A stretch of 34,721 nucleotides of DNA from Planctomycetaceae bacterium. GTDB taxonomy: Bacteria; Planctomycetota; Planctomycetia; Pirellulales; Pirellulaceae. Positions 25,140-32,998 of this stretch are shown here, in pieces. The position numbers were made by a program, and so were the translations under genes. The notes below the pieces were generated by a model. That model worked only from the letters and a program-made list of their open reading frames with translations, did not search any database and was not told the DNA's origin. The stretch's first letter is position 1. The number at the start of each line of letters is the position of its first letter. Location of the stretch: the NCBI GenBank assembly GCA_021298315.1, contig JAJTFC010000037.1, positions 1 to 34,721 on the forward strand, given 5' to 3'.

Positions 25140-25715
25140 ATGCAAGAATATCTCTTGGAATCACCCTGGATCGTAGGTTCCCTTGGCTCATTCCTCTCGG
25201 GTGTTCTGGTTTATGCCTGGATCGAATCTGGCCGGGGCGTTTTTTGGAAGTGGAGTTTAGGCATCGCCATTGCAACCCTGCTGTGCCTGCTGGTGAATAT
25301 CGGCTTTAAAACCGACCGAGAAGTCCTGAGTCAGTTCATGACCAAACTTGCTGCAGACCTTGAAGCCAACCGCTTCAAAGAGGTCACCGCTTGTGTTCAC
25401 CCGGATGCCAGTGAGAATCTCAGAAACCTCAAAAACCAACTTGAAACGGTCCAGTTTGAATCCGTCCGGATTAAGAAAATCCATGGCATCGAAATCGGCA
25501 AAACGAAAAACCCAAAAACCGCCGCCATCCGCATGAATGTTTTTGTCCGTGCATCGCGAGACGGAAACTCCGGTTCCGTGCCCCGATGGGTCAAAATCCA
25601 CCTCGAACAGGAAAAAAACAAATGGATGGTCGTTGACTACGAGCACCGGGATCCCCAGTACGAAATGCTCAACCGCGACGCTCAGGATCGCATGGATTCA
25701 CTTTATCGAAGATAA
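25140..25715 (+). CDS. Membrane-anchored protein with a soluble C-terminal domain
   Basis: 191 residues. Two hydrophobic segments (about 10-28, WIVGSLGSFLSGVLVYAWI, and about 38-56, SLGIAIATLLCLLVNIGF) are followed by a soluble domain of about 130 residues: a helical start (LSQFMTKLAADLEANRFKEV), a strand-rich middle (VRIKKIHGIEIGKTKNPKTA) and WVKIHLEQEKNKWMVVDYEH. This helix-sheet pattern resembles NTF2-like or DUF4878-type ligand-binding domains, but I do not recognise the family. No catalytic motif is seen. It lies 118 nt after the phytase-like gene. Confidence 0.7.
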   Translation: MQEYLLESPWIVGSLGSFLSGVLVYAWIESGRGVFWKWSLGIAIATLLCLLVNIGFKTDREVLSQFMTKLAADLEANRFKEVTACVHPDASENLRNLKNQLETVQFESVRIKKIHGIEIGKTKNPKTAAIRMNVFVRASRDGNSGSVPRWVKIHLEQEKNKWMVVDYEHRDPQYEMLNRDAQDRMDSLYRR

Positions 25716-25730
25716 TTTCCTAATTCTCAG

Positions 25731-25759
25731 TTGACATTGAGGCTTTCGGATCGAATCAT
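25731..25759 (+). promoter_or_regulatory. Possible promoter with consensus -35 TTGACA
   Basis: A perfect TTGACA (25731-25736) is followed after 17 bp by AATCAT (25754-25759), 4 of 6 matches to TATAAT. It lies 85 nt before the start of the small Cys-containing exported protein (25844). Confidence 0.4.
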
Positions 25760-25843
25760 GGAACGAATTAGGGAATCACTCCCTCTGATCCTCGTCGCTT
25801 TTCTTTTTCAGCCCCAAGTTGTCCCAACCTTCGATTCGATCCG

Positions 25844-26374
25844 ATGTCCGTTCCTCGGTCCCTAAATCGAACTCACACTGACCCCTCTTGCTGGGGGGTT
25901 CTTGGTCTGTTGGGATTGCCGTCGTCGAGTTTGCTCAAGAGGCTCGTTCAGCTCTCCTTGGTAGTTGTCTTTTGCCTAGGGACGTCCTTAGAAGTATCTG
26001 CCAAGTGTGGTTCCTCGACTCGGCAAATGATTTGGCGAAACGCCACGAACGCAGAACTCATCCGGCTCGACAACTCCTACTTTGTTCCTCGAACCGCTTC
26101 TAAAACCGGGGTCGAGACGACGCTAGTAACGGCGATGAGCCACGAGTCGGATCGGCCCTGTAGCTCCTGCCATTGCAGGGACGAAAAACAACCCGCCGTT
26201 CCGGTCAACTCGGTGATTAGCAAAACAAACAATCTGCCGATTTGCCGATTCTCCGAACTACCTGTGGCTGTGCTTTTGCCACTCTTGGATAGCTCTTTAG
26301 CAAATCTCTCAGATACGTTTCTTAGCCCTCCGCTTGGGCTCTTGGAAAGACCTCCACGGACGCTGTGCGCTTAG
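25844..26374 (+). CDS. Small exported or membrane protein with a CxxCxC motif
   Basis: 176 residues from ATG 25844. One hydrophobic segment at about 34-52 (LVQLSLVVVFCLGTSLEVSA) looks like a late signal peptide or anchor after a long polar start. The mature part contains a Cys cluster PCSSCHCRDEKQPAVPVN (three Cys and a His), which could bind a metal or be oxidised. It has no recognised family. The long N-terminal lead and missing ribosome binding site make the exact start uncertain; a shorter version starting near the hydrophobic segment is possible. It is flanked by envelope-type genes in the same direction and may be one of them. Confidence 0.45.
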   Translation: MSVPRSLNRTHTDPSCWGVLGLLGLPSSSLLKRLVQLSLVVVFCLGTSLEVSAKCGSSTRQMIWRNATNAELIRLDNSYFVPRTASKTGVETTLVTAMSHESDRPCSSCHCRDEKQPAVPVNSVISKTNNLPICRFSELPVAVLLPLLDSSLANLSDTFLSPPLGLLERPPRTLCA

Positions 26375-26544
26375 CACTCTTTTGTGTCCAACCTAGCCAT
26401 CCTGTCTTTGCCATCGTCCACGAAGACTCGCTGGTTAATCAGGTCGAGAAGGTACTCTTAGCCCAAAGTGCAAAAGTACTTTAACGACGCTCCAATTCGG
26501 TCGTCTTCCAAAACATCTCATTCCAAAGAAACGTAATTATTACC

Positions 26545-27558
26545 ATGCAAAAAAACATATCATTCAGTGCTCGCGCTGGTCGCTTGGCTGGATTTACCTT
26601 GGTCGAACTCTTAGTGGTCATCGCCATCATCGGTGTCTTGGTTGGCTTGCTCCTACCTGCTGTGCAATCGGCACGAGAAGCAGCCCGTCGCATGTCATGC
26701 AGCAATAACATGCGTCAAATCGCCTTGGCTGCCTTGAATTACGAGTCTGCTTACAAACGACTCCCGGCATCTCGGGTCTCTCGTACAGCCGATCGCCTCG
26801 GGCCTGCAAGCAGTATCTCAGTCCATGCTCGGTTGTTGCCGTTTATGGAAGCCACTACGACTTACTCGCTGATCAACTTTGGAGTCGAGTGGAGCGACCC
26901 GCTCAACGATGCAGCTCGACTCACGAGTGTTGCGACGTTCCGTTGCCCATCGGATCCTACCTCGAATATCCCTAGTACAGCTGGTGGTGCAAACAACTAC
27001 TATGTGAACTCCGGAACCATTCCGCTTTGGAACCGAACTACGGCAGCCCCCCTGCCCCAAGTTCCCGACTGCAATGGCGTTTTTTTCAGGGACTCTTTTC
27101 TAAAGCTTGCATCGATCACCGATGGATTGAGCACCACTGCGGCTATCAGCGAGCGGTTGGCAGGGGATTTTTCTCAGACCATCTCCACCCCCAAGACGGA
27201 CACTTTTCAACCAGGCACCAATCCGATGACGGCCGACGAAGCTCTCCGCGATTGCCTTGCGGTCAACGTTACAGACCTAAGCAAACAAGGCTTCTCCGAT
27301 ATCGGTGCTCCATGGATACGAGGTTACCATTCGACGACCGAATATTATCAGATCAACAACCCTAACGGTCGCTCATGCATGTTCCCCCCAGGACGCATCA
27401 TGACGACGGCCAACTCCCAGCATGCGAACTTGGTGAACATGGCCTTGTGCGATGGCTCAACCCAAAATGTTTCGTCGACCATTGACTTGGTCATCTATCG
27501 CGCTTTGGGTACGGGAAATGGTGGTGAAGTCGTTAACCTTTCCGAAGTAGCCCCCTAA
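26545..27558 (+). CDS. DUF1559 family pseudopilin-like protein no. 2
   Basis: 337 residues. A prepilin leader MQKNISFSARAGRLAG is followed by [20 protein letters not shown], with predicted cleavage after G16 and Glu at mature position 5, then [19 protein letters not shown]. The remainder is the DUF1559 domain with the C-terminal HANLVNMALCDGSTQNVSS and ALGTGNGGEV motif. It is a clear paralogue of the protein at 22635-23639, most similar at the N-terminus and diverged in the body. The next gene starts 20 nt after its stop with its own AAGGA ribosome binding site, so the two are very probably an operon. A near-palindrome, AAAGTGC-AAAA-GTACTTT (26465-26482), lies upstream. Confidence 0.95.
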   Translation: MQKNISFSARAGRLAGFTLVELLVVIAIIGVLVGLLLPAVQSAREAARRMSCSNNMRQIALAALNYESAYKRLPASRVSRTADRLGPASSISVHARLLPFMEATTTYSLINFGVEWSDPLNDAARLTSVATFRCPSDPTSNIPSTAGGANNYYVNSGTIPLWNRTTAAPLPQVPDCNGVFFRDSFLKLASITDGLSTTAAISERLAGDFSQTISTPKTDTFQPGTNPMTADEALRDCLAVNVTDLSKQGFSDIGAPWIRGYHSTTEYYQINNPNGRSCMFPPGRIMTTANSQHANLVNMALCDGSTQNVSSTIDLVIYRALGTGNGGEVVNLSEVAP

Positions 27559-27578
27559 TCCATAGCCAAGGATTCATC

Positions 27579-28868
27579 ATGAAAAAAACCTTCCAATACC
27601 TCGTGTTGTCCTTTGCGATCTGGGGCGGAGCAGCTTTCGCAGAAGATGGCCCAAGTCCGCAGCCGAAGTCGATTCCCAAGACCCGCTCGGAAACCAAAAA
27701 AGTACTCGGATCGCTCAAAGAGCGATCCCCAAGGCTTCCTGTTCCTGAAACGGTTCCAGGTGGTACAAACCCAGCTAGCTCGAACGTGATCAATGGACGA
27801 GCACGGCGCTACTACCTGCCTGAATCTTGGTTGCAAGCCGAACGCTGGGGCAATGAAGCTCAGTCGAAAGTATCCTACGAGCTCAAGACCCAATGTTTTT
27901 GGGTCGTATCTCGGGGCAACAATTGCCATTACTGCCTCGGCCACCAAGAGCATAAACTCAAAGTGGCGGGACTTACCGATGATCAAATCGGGGCATTGGA
28001 TCGGAACTGGGAACTGCTCGATCCGAGAACTCGCAAAGGGGTCGAACTGGCTCGCAAGATGACCGTTCTGCCCTTTGCGATCAGCGATCGAGATTTAGCG
28101 GCCATGAAGTCCGAGTACTCCGATGCGGAGATCGTTGAATTGGTTTACAGCATTGCTCGATTCAATTCGATGAACCGCTGGACCGATTCGATGGGACTCC
28201 CGCAAGACTCCGAAATGCGAGGTGAACATATCGAGTTCGATTCACCGACTGAGTCCAAATGGGATCAAGGTGACTCGCTGGTCGTTGCAGGCCCAGATAT
28301 CGTTCGCCCCTTGCCATGGACTTGGGACGAATGTCAAAAGCAGTTCCAAGTCGCAGCGACTCGAAGCCCCCGTGTGGAGTTGGTTTCCAAAGAGTCCGCA
28401 GCGGAGATACTCAAGCAAGACCCATCGAAAACCAACGACTGGCATCGCGTGATTGCGACTTTACCGGCAGCAGGCCCCGAAATGGTACAAGCTTGGACAG
28501 CCATGCTCAGCGACACCGAGTTGGATCCGAAAATCAAAGCGGCTATTTGCTGGACGACGGCTCGATGCAATCGCAGCGCCGGTTCTCTGAGCATGGCACA
28601 TCAGTTTGCAAAGCATCTGGGAATCTCCGAGCAAGAAATGCAGTTTTGGGATTCCAGAGGACAGGCCAATTTGCCAGCGGGCTTGGCAAAAGCGATTCGA
28701 TTTGCTGACAAGCTTACTTGCCAACCAACAAAGATCACCGATGCCGATATCGCCGAGCTTCGAAAGGACTTTAGCGATCGCCAAACGGCACACGTGATTT
28801 ACACGGCAGCAACGGCCAACGCTTTGGATCGTCTGACCGAAACGCTACAACTCGCAGTGCCTAACTAA
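27579..28868 (+). CDS. Exported protein with two AhpD/carboxymuconolactone-decarboxylase-like domains
   Basis: 429 residues. A signal peptide covers about 1-21 (YLVLSFAIWGGAAFA-ED). The first domain (about 75-215) carries the AhpD-type redox centre NNCHYCLGHQEH, with cysteines at 116 and 119 and histidine at 122. The second domain (about 260-425) aligns in layout (KAAICWTTARCNRSAGSLSM followed by AHQFAKHLGI), but its CxxC is lost; only one Cys remains before NRSA. AhpD-like proteins reduce peroxiredoxin-type partners or decarboxylate lactones; with only one complete centre here, the second half is probably structural. The export signal is unusual for the family. The gene is probably transcribed with DUF1559 no. 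2. Confidence 0.88.
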   Translation: MKKTFQYLVLSFAIWGGAAFAEDGPSPQPKSIPKTRSETKKVLGSLKERSPRLPVPETVPGGTNPASSNVINGRARRYYLPESWLQAERWGNEAQSKVSYELKTQCFWVVSRGNNCHYCLGHQEHKLKVAGLTDDQIGALDRNWELLDPRTRKGVELARKMTVLPFAISDRDLAAMKSEYSDAEIVELVYSIARFNSMNRWTDSMGLPQDSEMRGEHIEFDSPTESKWDQGDSLVVAGPDIVRPLPWTWDECQKQFQVAATRSPRVELVSKESAAEILKQDPSKTNDWHRVIATLPAAGPEMVQAWTAMLSDTELDPKIKAAICWTTARCNRSAGSLSMAHQFAKHLGISEQEMQFWDSRGQANLPAGLAKAIRFADKLTCQPTKITDADIAELRKDFSDRQTAHVIYTAATANALDRLTETLQLAVPN

Positions 28869-28878
28869 GCGTTAGGCA
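28858..28878. terminator. Hairpin covering both convergent stop codons
   Basis: TGCCTAAC (28858-28865) and GTTAGGCA (28871-28878) form a perfect 8-bp stem with a 5-nt loop. The loop contains the TAA of the AhpD-like gene (28866-28868) and the right arm includes the stop of the Uma2 gene (28872-28874). There is no U-tract, so the terminating effect is uncertain. Confidence 0.4.
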
Positions 28879-29492
28879 TTGGAAGTGTCTCGGTATTCAA
28901 GCTCAGACTCTTGGACGCATGTCGGTGTAAACTCAACTCCTTCGTAGATGGCGCTCAATGCCAGAGAGACTTGGAGAAATGGCAAGTCGATCACTGCCCC
29001 GATGCCTTGGTATTGCTGCTGTAAGATCGATCCGCCATCGCGAAAAATCGCGGTGGCGATCGGTTGGTGTTGTTCAAGAATCAAATAGCATTTGAGCGAA
29101 GGGATCATTAGGTAAGCGTTGAGCTTTTCATCCAAGTCGTAGAGCCGCGTCGAGGGCGAGAGGACTTCAACGATGAGCACGGGACGATCTTGAAAGACAT
29201 CCGTACCCGGATTTGGATCGCACACGACCTGCAAGTCCGGATAGTAGAATCGATTCATCAATGAATTCCTGATTCGGACTTTCGTATCGCTGCAATAGGG
29301 CTCACAGGGCGATCCTTTGAGCAGCCGTTTTAACTCGCATGCACAGTTGAGCGAGACTTTTGAATGACGGTTCGTCGCTCCGGGCATCGCCCGAATCCAT
29401 CCATCGATGTATTCGTTTTTGATGAGCGAATTTTCCTCGATTTCAAGGTATTGTTGAAGGGAAAAGAAATCGGGTTGCTCTGCAGTGCTCAT
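28872..29492 (-). CDS. Uma2 family (DUF820) PD-(D/E)XK nuclease-fold protein
   Basis: 206 residues from ATG 29492, with GGAGG just upstream; an in-frame start at 29513 is rejected. Uma2/DUF820 proteins have the restriction-endonuclease-like fold and are found in many copies in cyanobacteria and planctomycetes. The catalytic pattern is intact: YYPDLQVV (D86), PVLIVEVLSPST (E109) and DEKLNAYL (K123), plus the N-terminal NEYIDGWIRAMPGATNRHSK. Nuclease activity is predicted from the fold but the biological role is unknown. The AI-2E family gene lies 46 nt upstream on the same strand, so they may share a transcript. Confidence 0.93.
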   Translation of the reverse strand: MSTAEQPDFFSLQQYLEIEENSLIKNEYIDGWIRAMPGATNRHSKVSLNCACELKRLLKGSPCEPYCSDTKVRIRNSLMNRFYYPDLQVVCDPNPGTDVFQDRPVLIVEVLSPSTRLYDLDEKLNAYLMIPSLKCYLILEQHQPIATAIFRDGGSILQQQYQGIGAVIDLPFLQVSLALSAIYEGVEFTPTCVQESELEYRDTSNA

Positions 29493-29538
29493 CGAAAACC
29501 TCCATAAAAACAATTAAGTCATCATGGCATCTTATGGA

Positions 29539-31266
29539 TCAAGTACTCCCGAGTCCATTGGCAGGTGTGCTCGGGGTTGAATTGAACTCCGACAACTCGC
29601 GCCGCAGGATGCTCAAGGTCGTTTGCAGCAGAGTCACCGCCAAAGGGCCGATGAGAATCCCGATAGGGCCTAGAGCCTGCATCCCACCGAGCACACTCAG
29701 GAGTGCAAGGAGCGGATGCAACTGACTTTGTCCGTGAAGGATCAGCATCTTAATCAGATTGTCGATCGTGCCTACGATCAGCAGGGCATAGACGGCAAGC
29801 CCGATGGCATTTGGAATCTTCTCTTGGTAGAAGGCCATATATAAGGCCACTGGTACCCAGACGATTGCCGTTCCTACAAAAGGGATCAAAGCGCAAACGA
29901 TGGTCAAGGCCGTGAGCAAGAATGCCGATGGTGCACCGAGAAAAAAATAAGCAAGTCCTGCAGCAAGGCCTTGGGCAACCGCCGAGAGTATCGTCGCAAG
30001 GACAATCGCTCGCGAGGTACGATCGAATTCCGCCAAGAGCTCCTCTTCGTAACGGTTGTCTAAGGGACTGAGTTCCATGAGAGTCTTAACCATGCTCGGC
30101 CCATCGCAAAGGAAGAAATAGAGCGATACAAGCAATATGGTCAGTCCCACAAGAAGCTTGATGACAAAAGCGACTGAGCCACCCCCGAAGCTGATGAGTT
30201 TGGGTTGCAGGTATGCAAATGCATTATCGAGCGTCTGTCGGACTTGCTCGGGCGAGGGATTGGCAATCTCCTTCAAGGTGCCGACGATTCGCCCACCCAG
30301 GAGTGTCTCGCGAGAGATCTGCCAGGTCGAGTTTACGTTCCAGACGGATTCCTGGAGGCTATTTAAGTTGCCTACATCCGATGGAGCCAAACGATCCATC
30401 GAAGCGTTTAATTGGGCTGCGACGAACGATGACTCGAGGGTTTGATCGATCAATGCAGACCGTACGGAGCTGACATGTGCCATTGAAGCCGGATCTAGAC
30501 CTTCGATTGCGATGATCTGCGATTTGATCGTGCCTGCTTTCTCCCGCAAGTCGTCCAGATGTTCGGCGAGCTCGTTGTCGGTCGGATCGTTGCCGAGGAA
30601 CTTAGGCAGCGAGACCGTAAGCTGTTGGACTTTTTCAAAGGTTGATTGGAGATAGGCATCGACCTTCTGCTTGAGCATTGGATCGCCTGGATCTTTAGCA
30701 GGTTTTTTTCCGTTGGCCTTCGAGTGATTGGCTCCTTTTTCTTTCGCATGCGAAAGGATTGCGAGAGGGATTTCATCGAGTCTCAATCGCACATCGGCGA
30801 TATCGCCGGCCATTCGGCCTTTAGGGTCGGTCACTTCGGCGTAGCTGGTCGATTCGGTAACGACTTTTTTGATTTCGGCAAGCTTCGCATCGATCGAGCG
30901 AAACTGGAGTGCCGCAGGGGATTCCAAGTTGACGAAGTCATTCGATCGAAGGCGACTGAGTCCGAGCCGGATATTCGATTCGTTGAATTCATCGAGCAAT
31001 TTGATTCCTTGGACTGCGGCCAAGCCAACGACGACTCCGGCAGGAACCAGTACGCTTGCGACAATCATCAGGGTCGTCAGCGACGCTGCCAGATGAGTTT
31101 TGTTCTTGACCTTCTTGAGCACCCAGCGATGGAGCGGTTGAAAGACGACCACCAAGACGACGGCGATGAAGACCGGGACAAAAAAACCAATCATCACTCT
31201 GTAGAAGAGGATCCCGATGAGGGCAAGGATCGCCAACAAGACGGCAAAAGAGATGTAGCGAGCCAT
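29539..31266 (-). CDS. AI-2E family transporter with an enlarged soluble insert
   Basis: 575 residues, against about 350 in the usual family. The N-terminus has three hydrophobic segments (about 5-25, 27-45 and 62-90), then a long hydrophilic region (about 95-345) rich in charged residues and helices (GLSRLRSNDFVNLES, KVDAYLQSTFEKVQQLTVSL, EHLDDLREKAGTIKSQIIAI), then the conserved C-terminal membrane part (GGSVAFVIKLLVGLTILLVS, FFLCDGPSMVKTL, LAAGLAYFFLGAPSAFLLTA, PFVGTAIVWVPVALYMAF, GTIDNLIKMLILHG, GGMQALGPIGILIGPL). AI-2E/PerM proteins are proposed to export signal molecules, to act as Na+/H+ antiporters or to be general permeases. The transported compound here is unknown. Confidence 0.9.
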   Translation of the reverse strand: MARYISFAVLLAILALIGILFYRVMIGFFVPVFIAVVLVVVFQPLHRWVLKKVKNKTHLAASLTTLMIVASVLVPAGVVVGLAAVQGIKLLDEFNESNIRLGLSRLRSNDFVNLESPAALQFRSIDAKLAEIKKVVTESTSYAEVTDPKGRMAGDIADVRLRLDEIPLAILSHAKEKGANHSKANGKKPAKDPGDPMLKQKVDAYLQSTFEKVQQLTVSLPKFLGNDPTDNELAEHLDDLREKAGTIKSQIIAIEGLDPASMAHVSSVRSALIDQTLESSFVAAQLNASMDRLAPSDVGNLNSLQESVWNVNSTWQISRETLLGGRIVGTLKEIANPSPEQVRQTLDNAFAYLQPKLISFGGGSVAFVIKLLVGLTILLVSLYFFLCDGPSMVKTLMELSPLDNRYEEELLAEFDRTSRAIVLATILSAVAQGLAAGLAYFFLGAPSAFLLTALTIVCALIPFVGTAIVWVPVALYMAFYQEKIPNAIGLAVYALLIVGTIDNLIKMLILHGQSQLHPLLALLSVLGGMQALGPIGILIGPLAVTLLQTTLSILRRELSEFNSTPSTPANGLGST

Positions 31267-31337
31267 GAGAAGTAGGTTTAAGATGACAGTTTAATGGGGA
31301 AATCTCAGAGCTCAATCTTAACACAGGCCAAGACATC

Positions 31338-32375
31338 TTGCATCCACCAGAAGCGCCTGACGAGAGTAAGCGAGAGCAACCGAAATGGTATCGGCGAGGT
31401 GAAATTAAGTTCGCTTTGCGGATGGCAATCTTGGCATCGGCAATCCTCTTCTTTGGATTAGCAATCCGACATGCTGCGGTCGAATTATCAGGTAGCGAAA
31501 TTTCCCTGCGTTGGAATTCGATTCGCTGGAGTTATTTGGGATTGAGCGTCCTGATTGGGATGCTCGCTCTGGTGCCACCCTACCTTGGTTGGCACGCGAT
31601 CCTTAAGGATTTCGGTCAGAGTGTTCCTTGGCACTTTACGATGTACGCTTATTTCTTGGGCCATTTGGGAAAGTATGTCCCCGGTAAAGCCATGGCGGTA
31701 CTCCTTAGGGTTGCTGAATTGCATCGCCATAAAGGTTCGATGAGTGCCGGTGGATTGAGCGTGCTGATCGAGACTTTGATCGGATTTGCTAGTGGTGGAA
31801 TTCTAGGTGCATTACTGCTGCAAGGGATCGACTCCCCTCGATGGTTGCAGTGGTCGGCGATCTTGGGAATCCCCTTGGCAAGCTTAAGCCTTTTACCCTA
31901 CAGTTACCGATGGATTTTGGGGCCGATGATTCGCACTCGAATCGGCAAGGGTTTTGAATCCTTCCTCGGTGCGATCGATGCAACGATGGTGCTTCGCACC
32001 GGAGCCTTGGCTTGGGCAGGATGGATGCTCCAAGGAACCGCATTGTGGTGCGTCCTAGAGTCTCTCGTAGGAATTCATACCGAGCTTACGACGGACCTGA
32101 GTCGTTGGTATGTTTGGATTGTTTGCGTTGCAAGCATGAGTCTAGGCGGGCTTGCAGGATTCCTATCTATGCTGCCAGGAGGTGCATTGGCACGAGAACT
32201 TGCCTCGGTCGGCATCCTGGTGTCGATCATCCCACAACCGATTGCACTGATCGCGACGGTGCTTGTGCGACTGACATCGATGCTAGCCGAATTGCTGATG
32301 ATCCTTCTAAGCCGATCGATCCAGGTCCGTGCCAAGCGATCCGAATCCGATCATGCCAGCCAGGACTCTCTTTAG
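31338..32375 (+). CDS. UPF0104 / LPG-synthase transmembrane-domain protein
   Basis: 345 residues from TTG 31338; no ATG occurs before the first membrane segment, so the TTG start is preferred. About eight hydrophobic segments are spread over the protein. The signature HLGKYVPGKAMAVLLRVAEL and GGLSVLIETLIGFASGGILG, with MLPGGALARELASVGI and ALIATVLVRLTSMLAELLMI near the end, matches the UPF0104/lysylphosphatidylglycerol synthase membrane region (PF03706-type). Such proteins are flippase or membrane-enzyme domains involved in lipid modification or glycan assembly; the specific substrate is unknown. It is divergent from the AI-2E gene, separated by 71 nt. Confidence 0.88.
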   Translation: MHPPEAPDESKREQPKWYRRGEIKFALRMAILASAILFFGLAIRHAAVELSGSEISLRWNSIRWSYLGLSVLIGMLALVPPYLGWHAILKDFGQSVPWHFTMYAYFLGHLGKYVPGKAMAVLLRVAELHRHKGSMSAGGLSVLIETLIGFASGGILGALLLQGIDSPRWLQWSAILGIPLASLSLLPYSYRWILGPMIRTRIGKGFESFLGAIDATMVLRTGALAWAGWMLQGTALWCVLESLVGIHTELTTDLSRWYVWIVCVASMSLGGLAGFLSMLPGGALARELASVGILVSIIPQPIALIATVLVRLTSMLAELLMILLSRSIQVRAKRSESDHASQDSL

Positions 32376-32401
32376 TGAGCTTTGAATTAGTGAGCTTTGA
32401 A
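32372..32401. repeat. Perfect 15-bp tandem duplication over convergent stops
   Basis: TTAGTGAGCTTTGAA occurs twice head to tail (32372-32386 and 32387-32401). The first copy contains the TAG of the UPF0104 gene (32373-32375); the second contains the TAA of the small membrane protein gene read on the minus strand (32387-32389). The duplication separates the two convergent stop codons. Confidence 0.93.
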
Positions 32402-32689
32402 CGAAATTGGACTTGGATTGCGAACCGCTTGGGAATAGATCGCAACGATGCTACCGACGGCTAAGAGTGACCAGGGGAACCAATCCTTGGGACGAAAAAT
32501 TTTCCCTTGAGGCATCGGCGGTTGGGAGTTTAGCCAAGGGTTCTGCTGCGTCGCTGCGGCAGTGTCCTCGAAGATCCCGGGCGAGAACAAAGCGCTCTCG
32601 ATAGCAAGGCATTCCAAACCGACAATGATCATCACCAGACCCAAGGCGCAGAAGAAAGCTCGGTAGAGGTTCGAAGGTCGCAGGAACAT
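32387..32689 (-). CDS. Small two-TM membrane protein, unknown function
   Basis: 100 residues from ATG 32689; an upstream TTG (32722) is in frame but less likely. The sequence begins MFLRPSNLYRAFFCALGLVM with a hydrophobic segment at about 10-32, then a polar loop with a Pro-rich part (NPWLNSQPPMPQGKIF) and a second segment at about 70-85 (WFPWSLLAVGSIVAIYS). Small proteins of this layout are common in planctomycetes; no function is known. Its end lies inside the tandem duplication at 32372-32401. Confidence 0.65.
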   Translation of the reverse strand: MFLRPSNLYRAFFCALGLVMIIVGLECLAIESALFSPGIFEDTAAATQQNPWLNSQPPMPQGKIFRPKDWFPWSLLAVGSIVAIYSQAVRNPSPISFKAH

Positions 32690-32998
32690 AATTGCTGAGG
32701 ATTTCGAGTTAGCGGGATCCAAAAACCAGGCCAGACCCCACGGGGATCTTTCAATAAACTCATCGGCCTTGGAAATTTAGGGAGTTTGGTTCGAACGAAC
32801 AGTTCCACAGAAAAAACCGAAGGAAAGACGACCTAAGACCCAAAATCCAAAGGTTGGAAAAAATCCGCATGCTCGGCAGAACCGTTTCGACCGGTTTGAA
32901 ATCTCCAATGGCTTCGGGTACCCTTTACATCTTCTGGCTGCGGGCAATTCGACTGCTCGGCCATTTCCCACCTCTCTTTTTCATTTTGTAGAGTCGCT
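32690..32998. other. Divergent intergenic region without clear features
   Basis: A 309-nt gap between the divergent small membrane protein and the Gfo/Idh/MocA gene. It should contain both promoters, but no consensus -35/-10 pair is evident. The only structures are short palindromes: GTTCGAACGAAC near 32793 and a weak AACCG/CGGTT stem (32880-32884 with 32892-32896). Confidence 0.4.

Noticed and set aside
25758..25865. 35-codon frame starting MERIRESLPLILVAFLFQ upstream of and overlapping the start of the gene at 25844
   Set aside because: It could be a leader peptide with a hydrophobic centre, but it has no ribosome binding site and no support beyond its length; chance is sufficient.
26465..26482. 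Near-palindrome AAAGTGC-AAAA-GTACTTT before DUF1559 no. 2 as an operator
   Set aside because: One mismatch, AT-rich and a single occurrence; noted in the gene entry but not enough for a site call.
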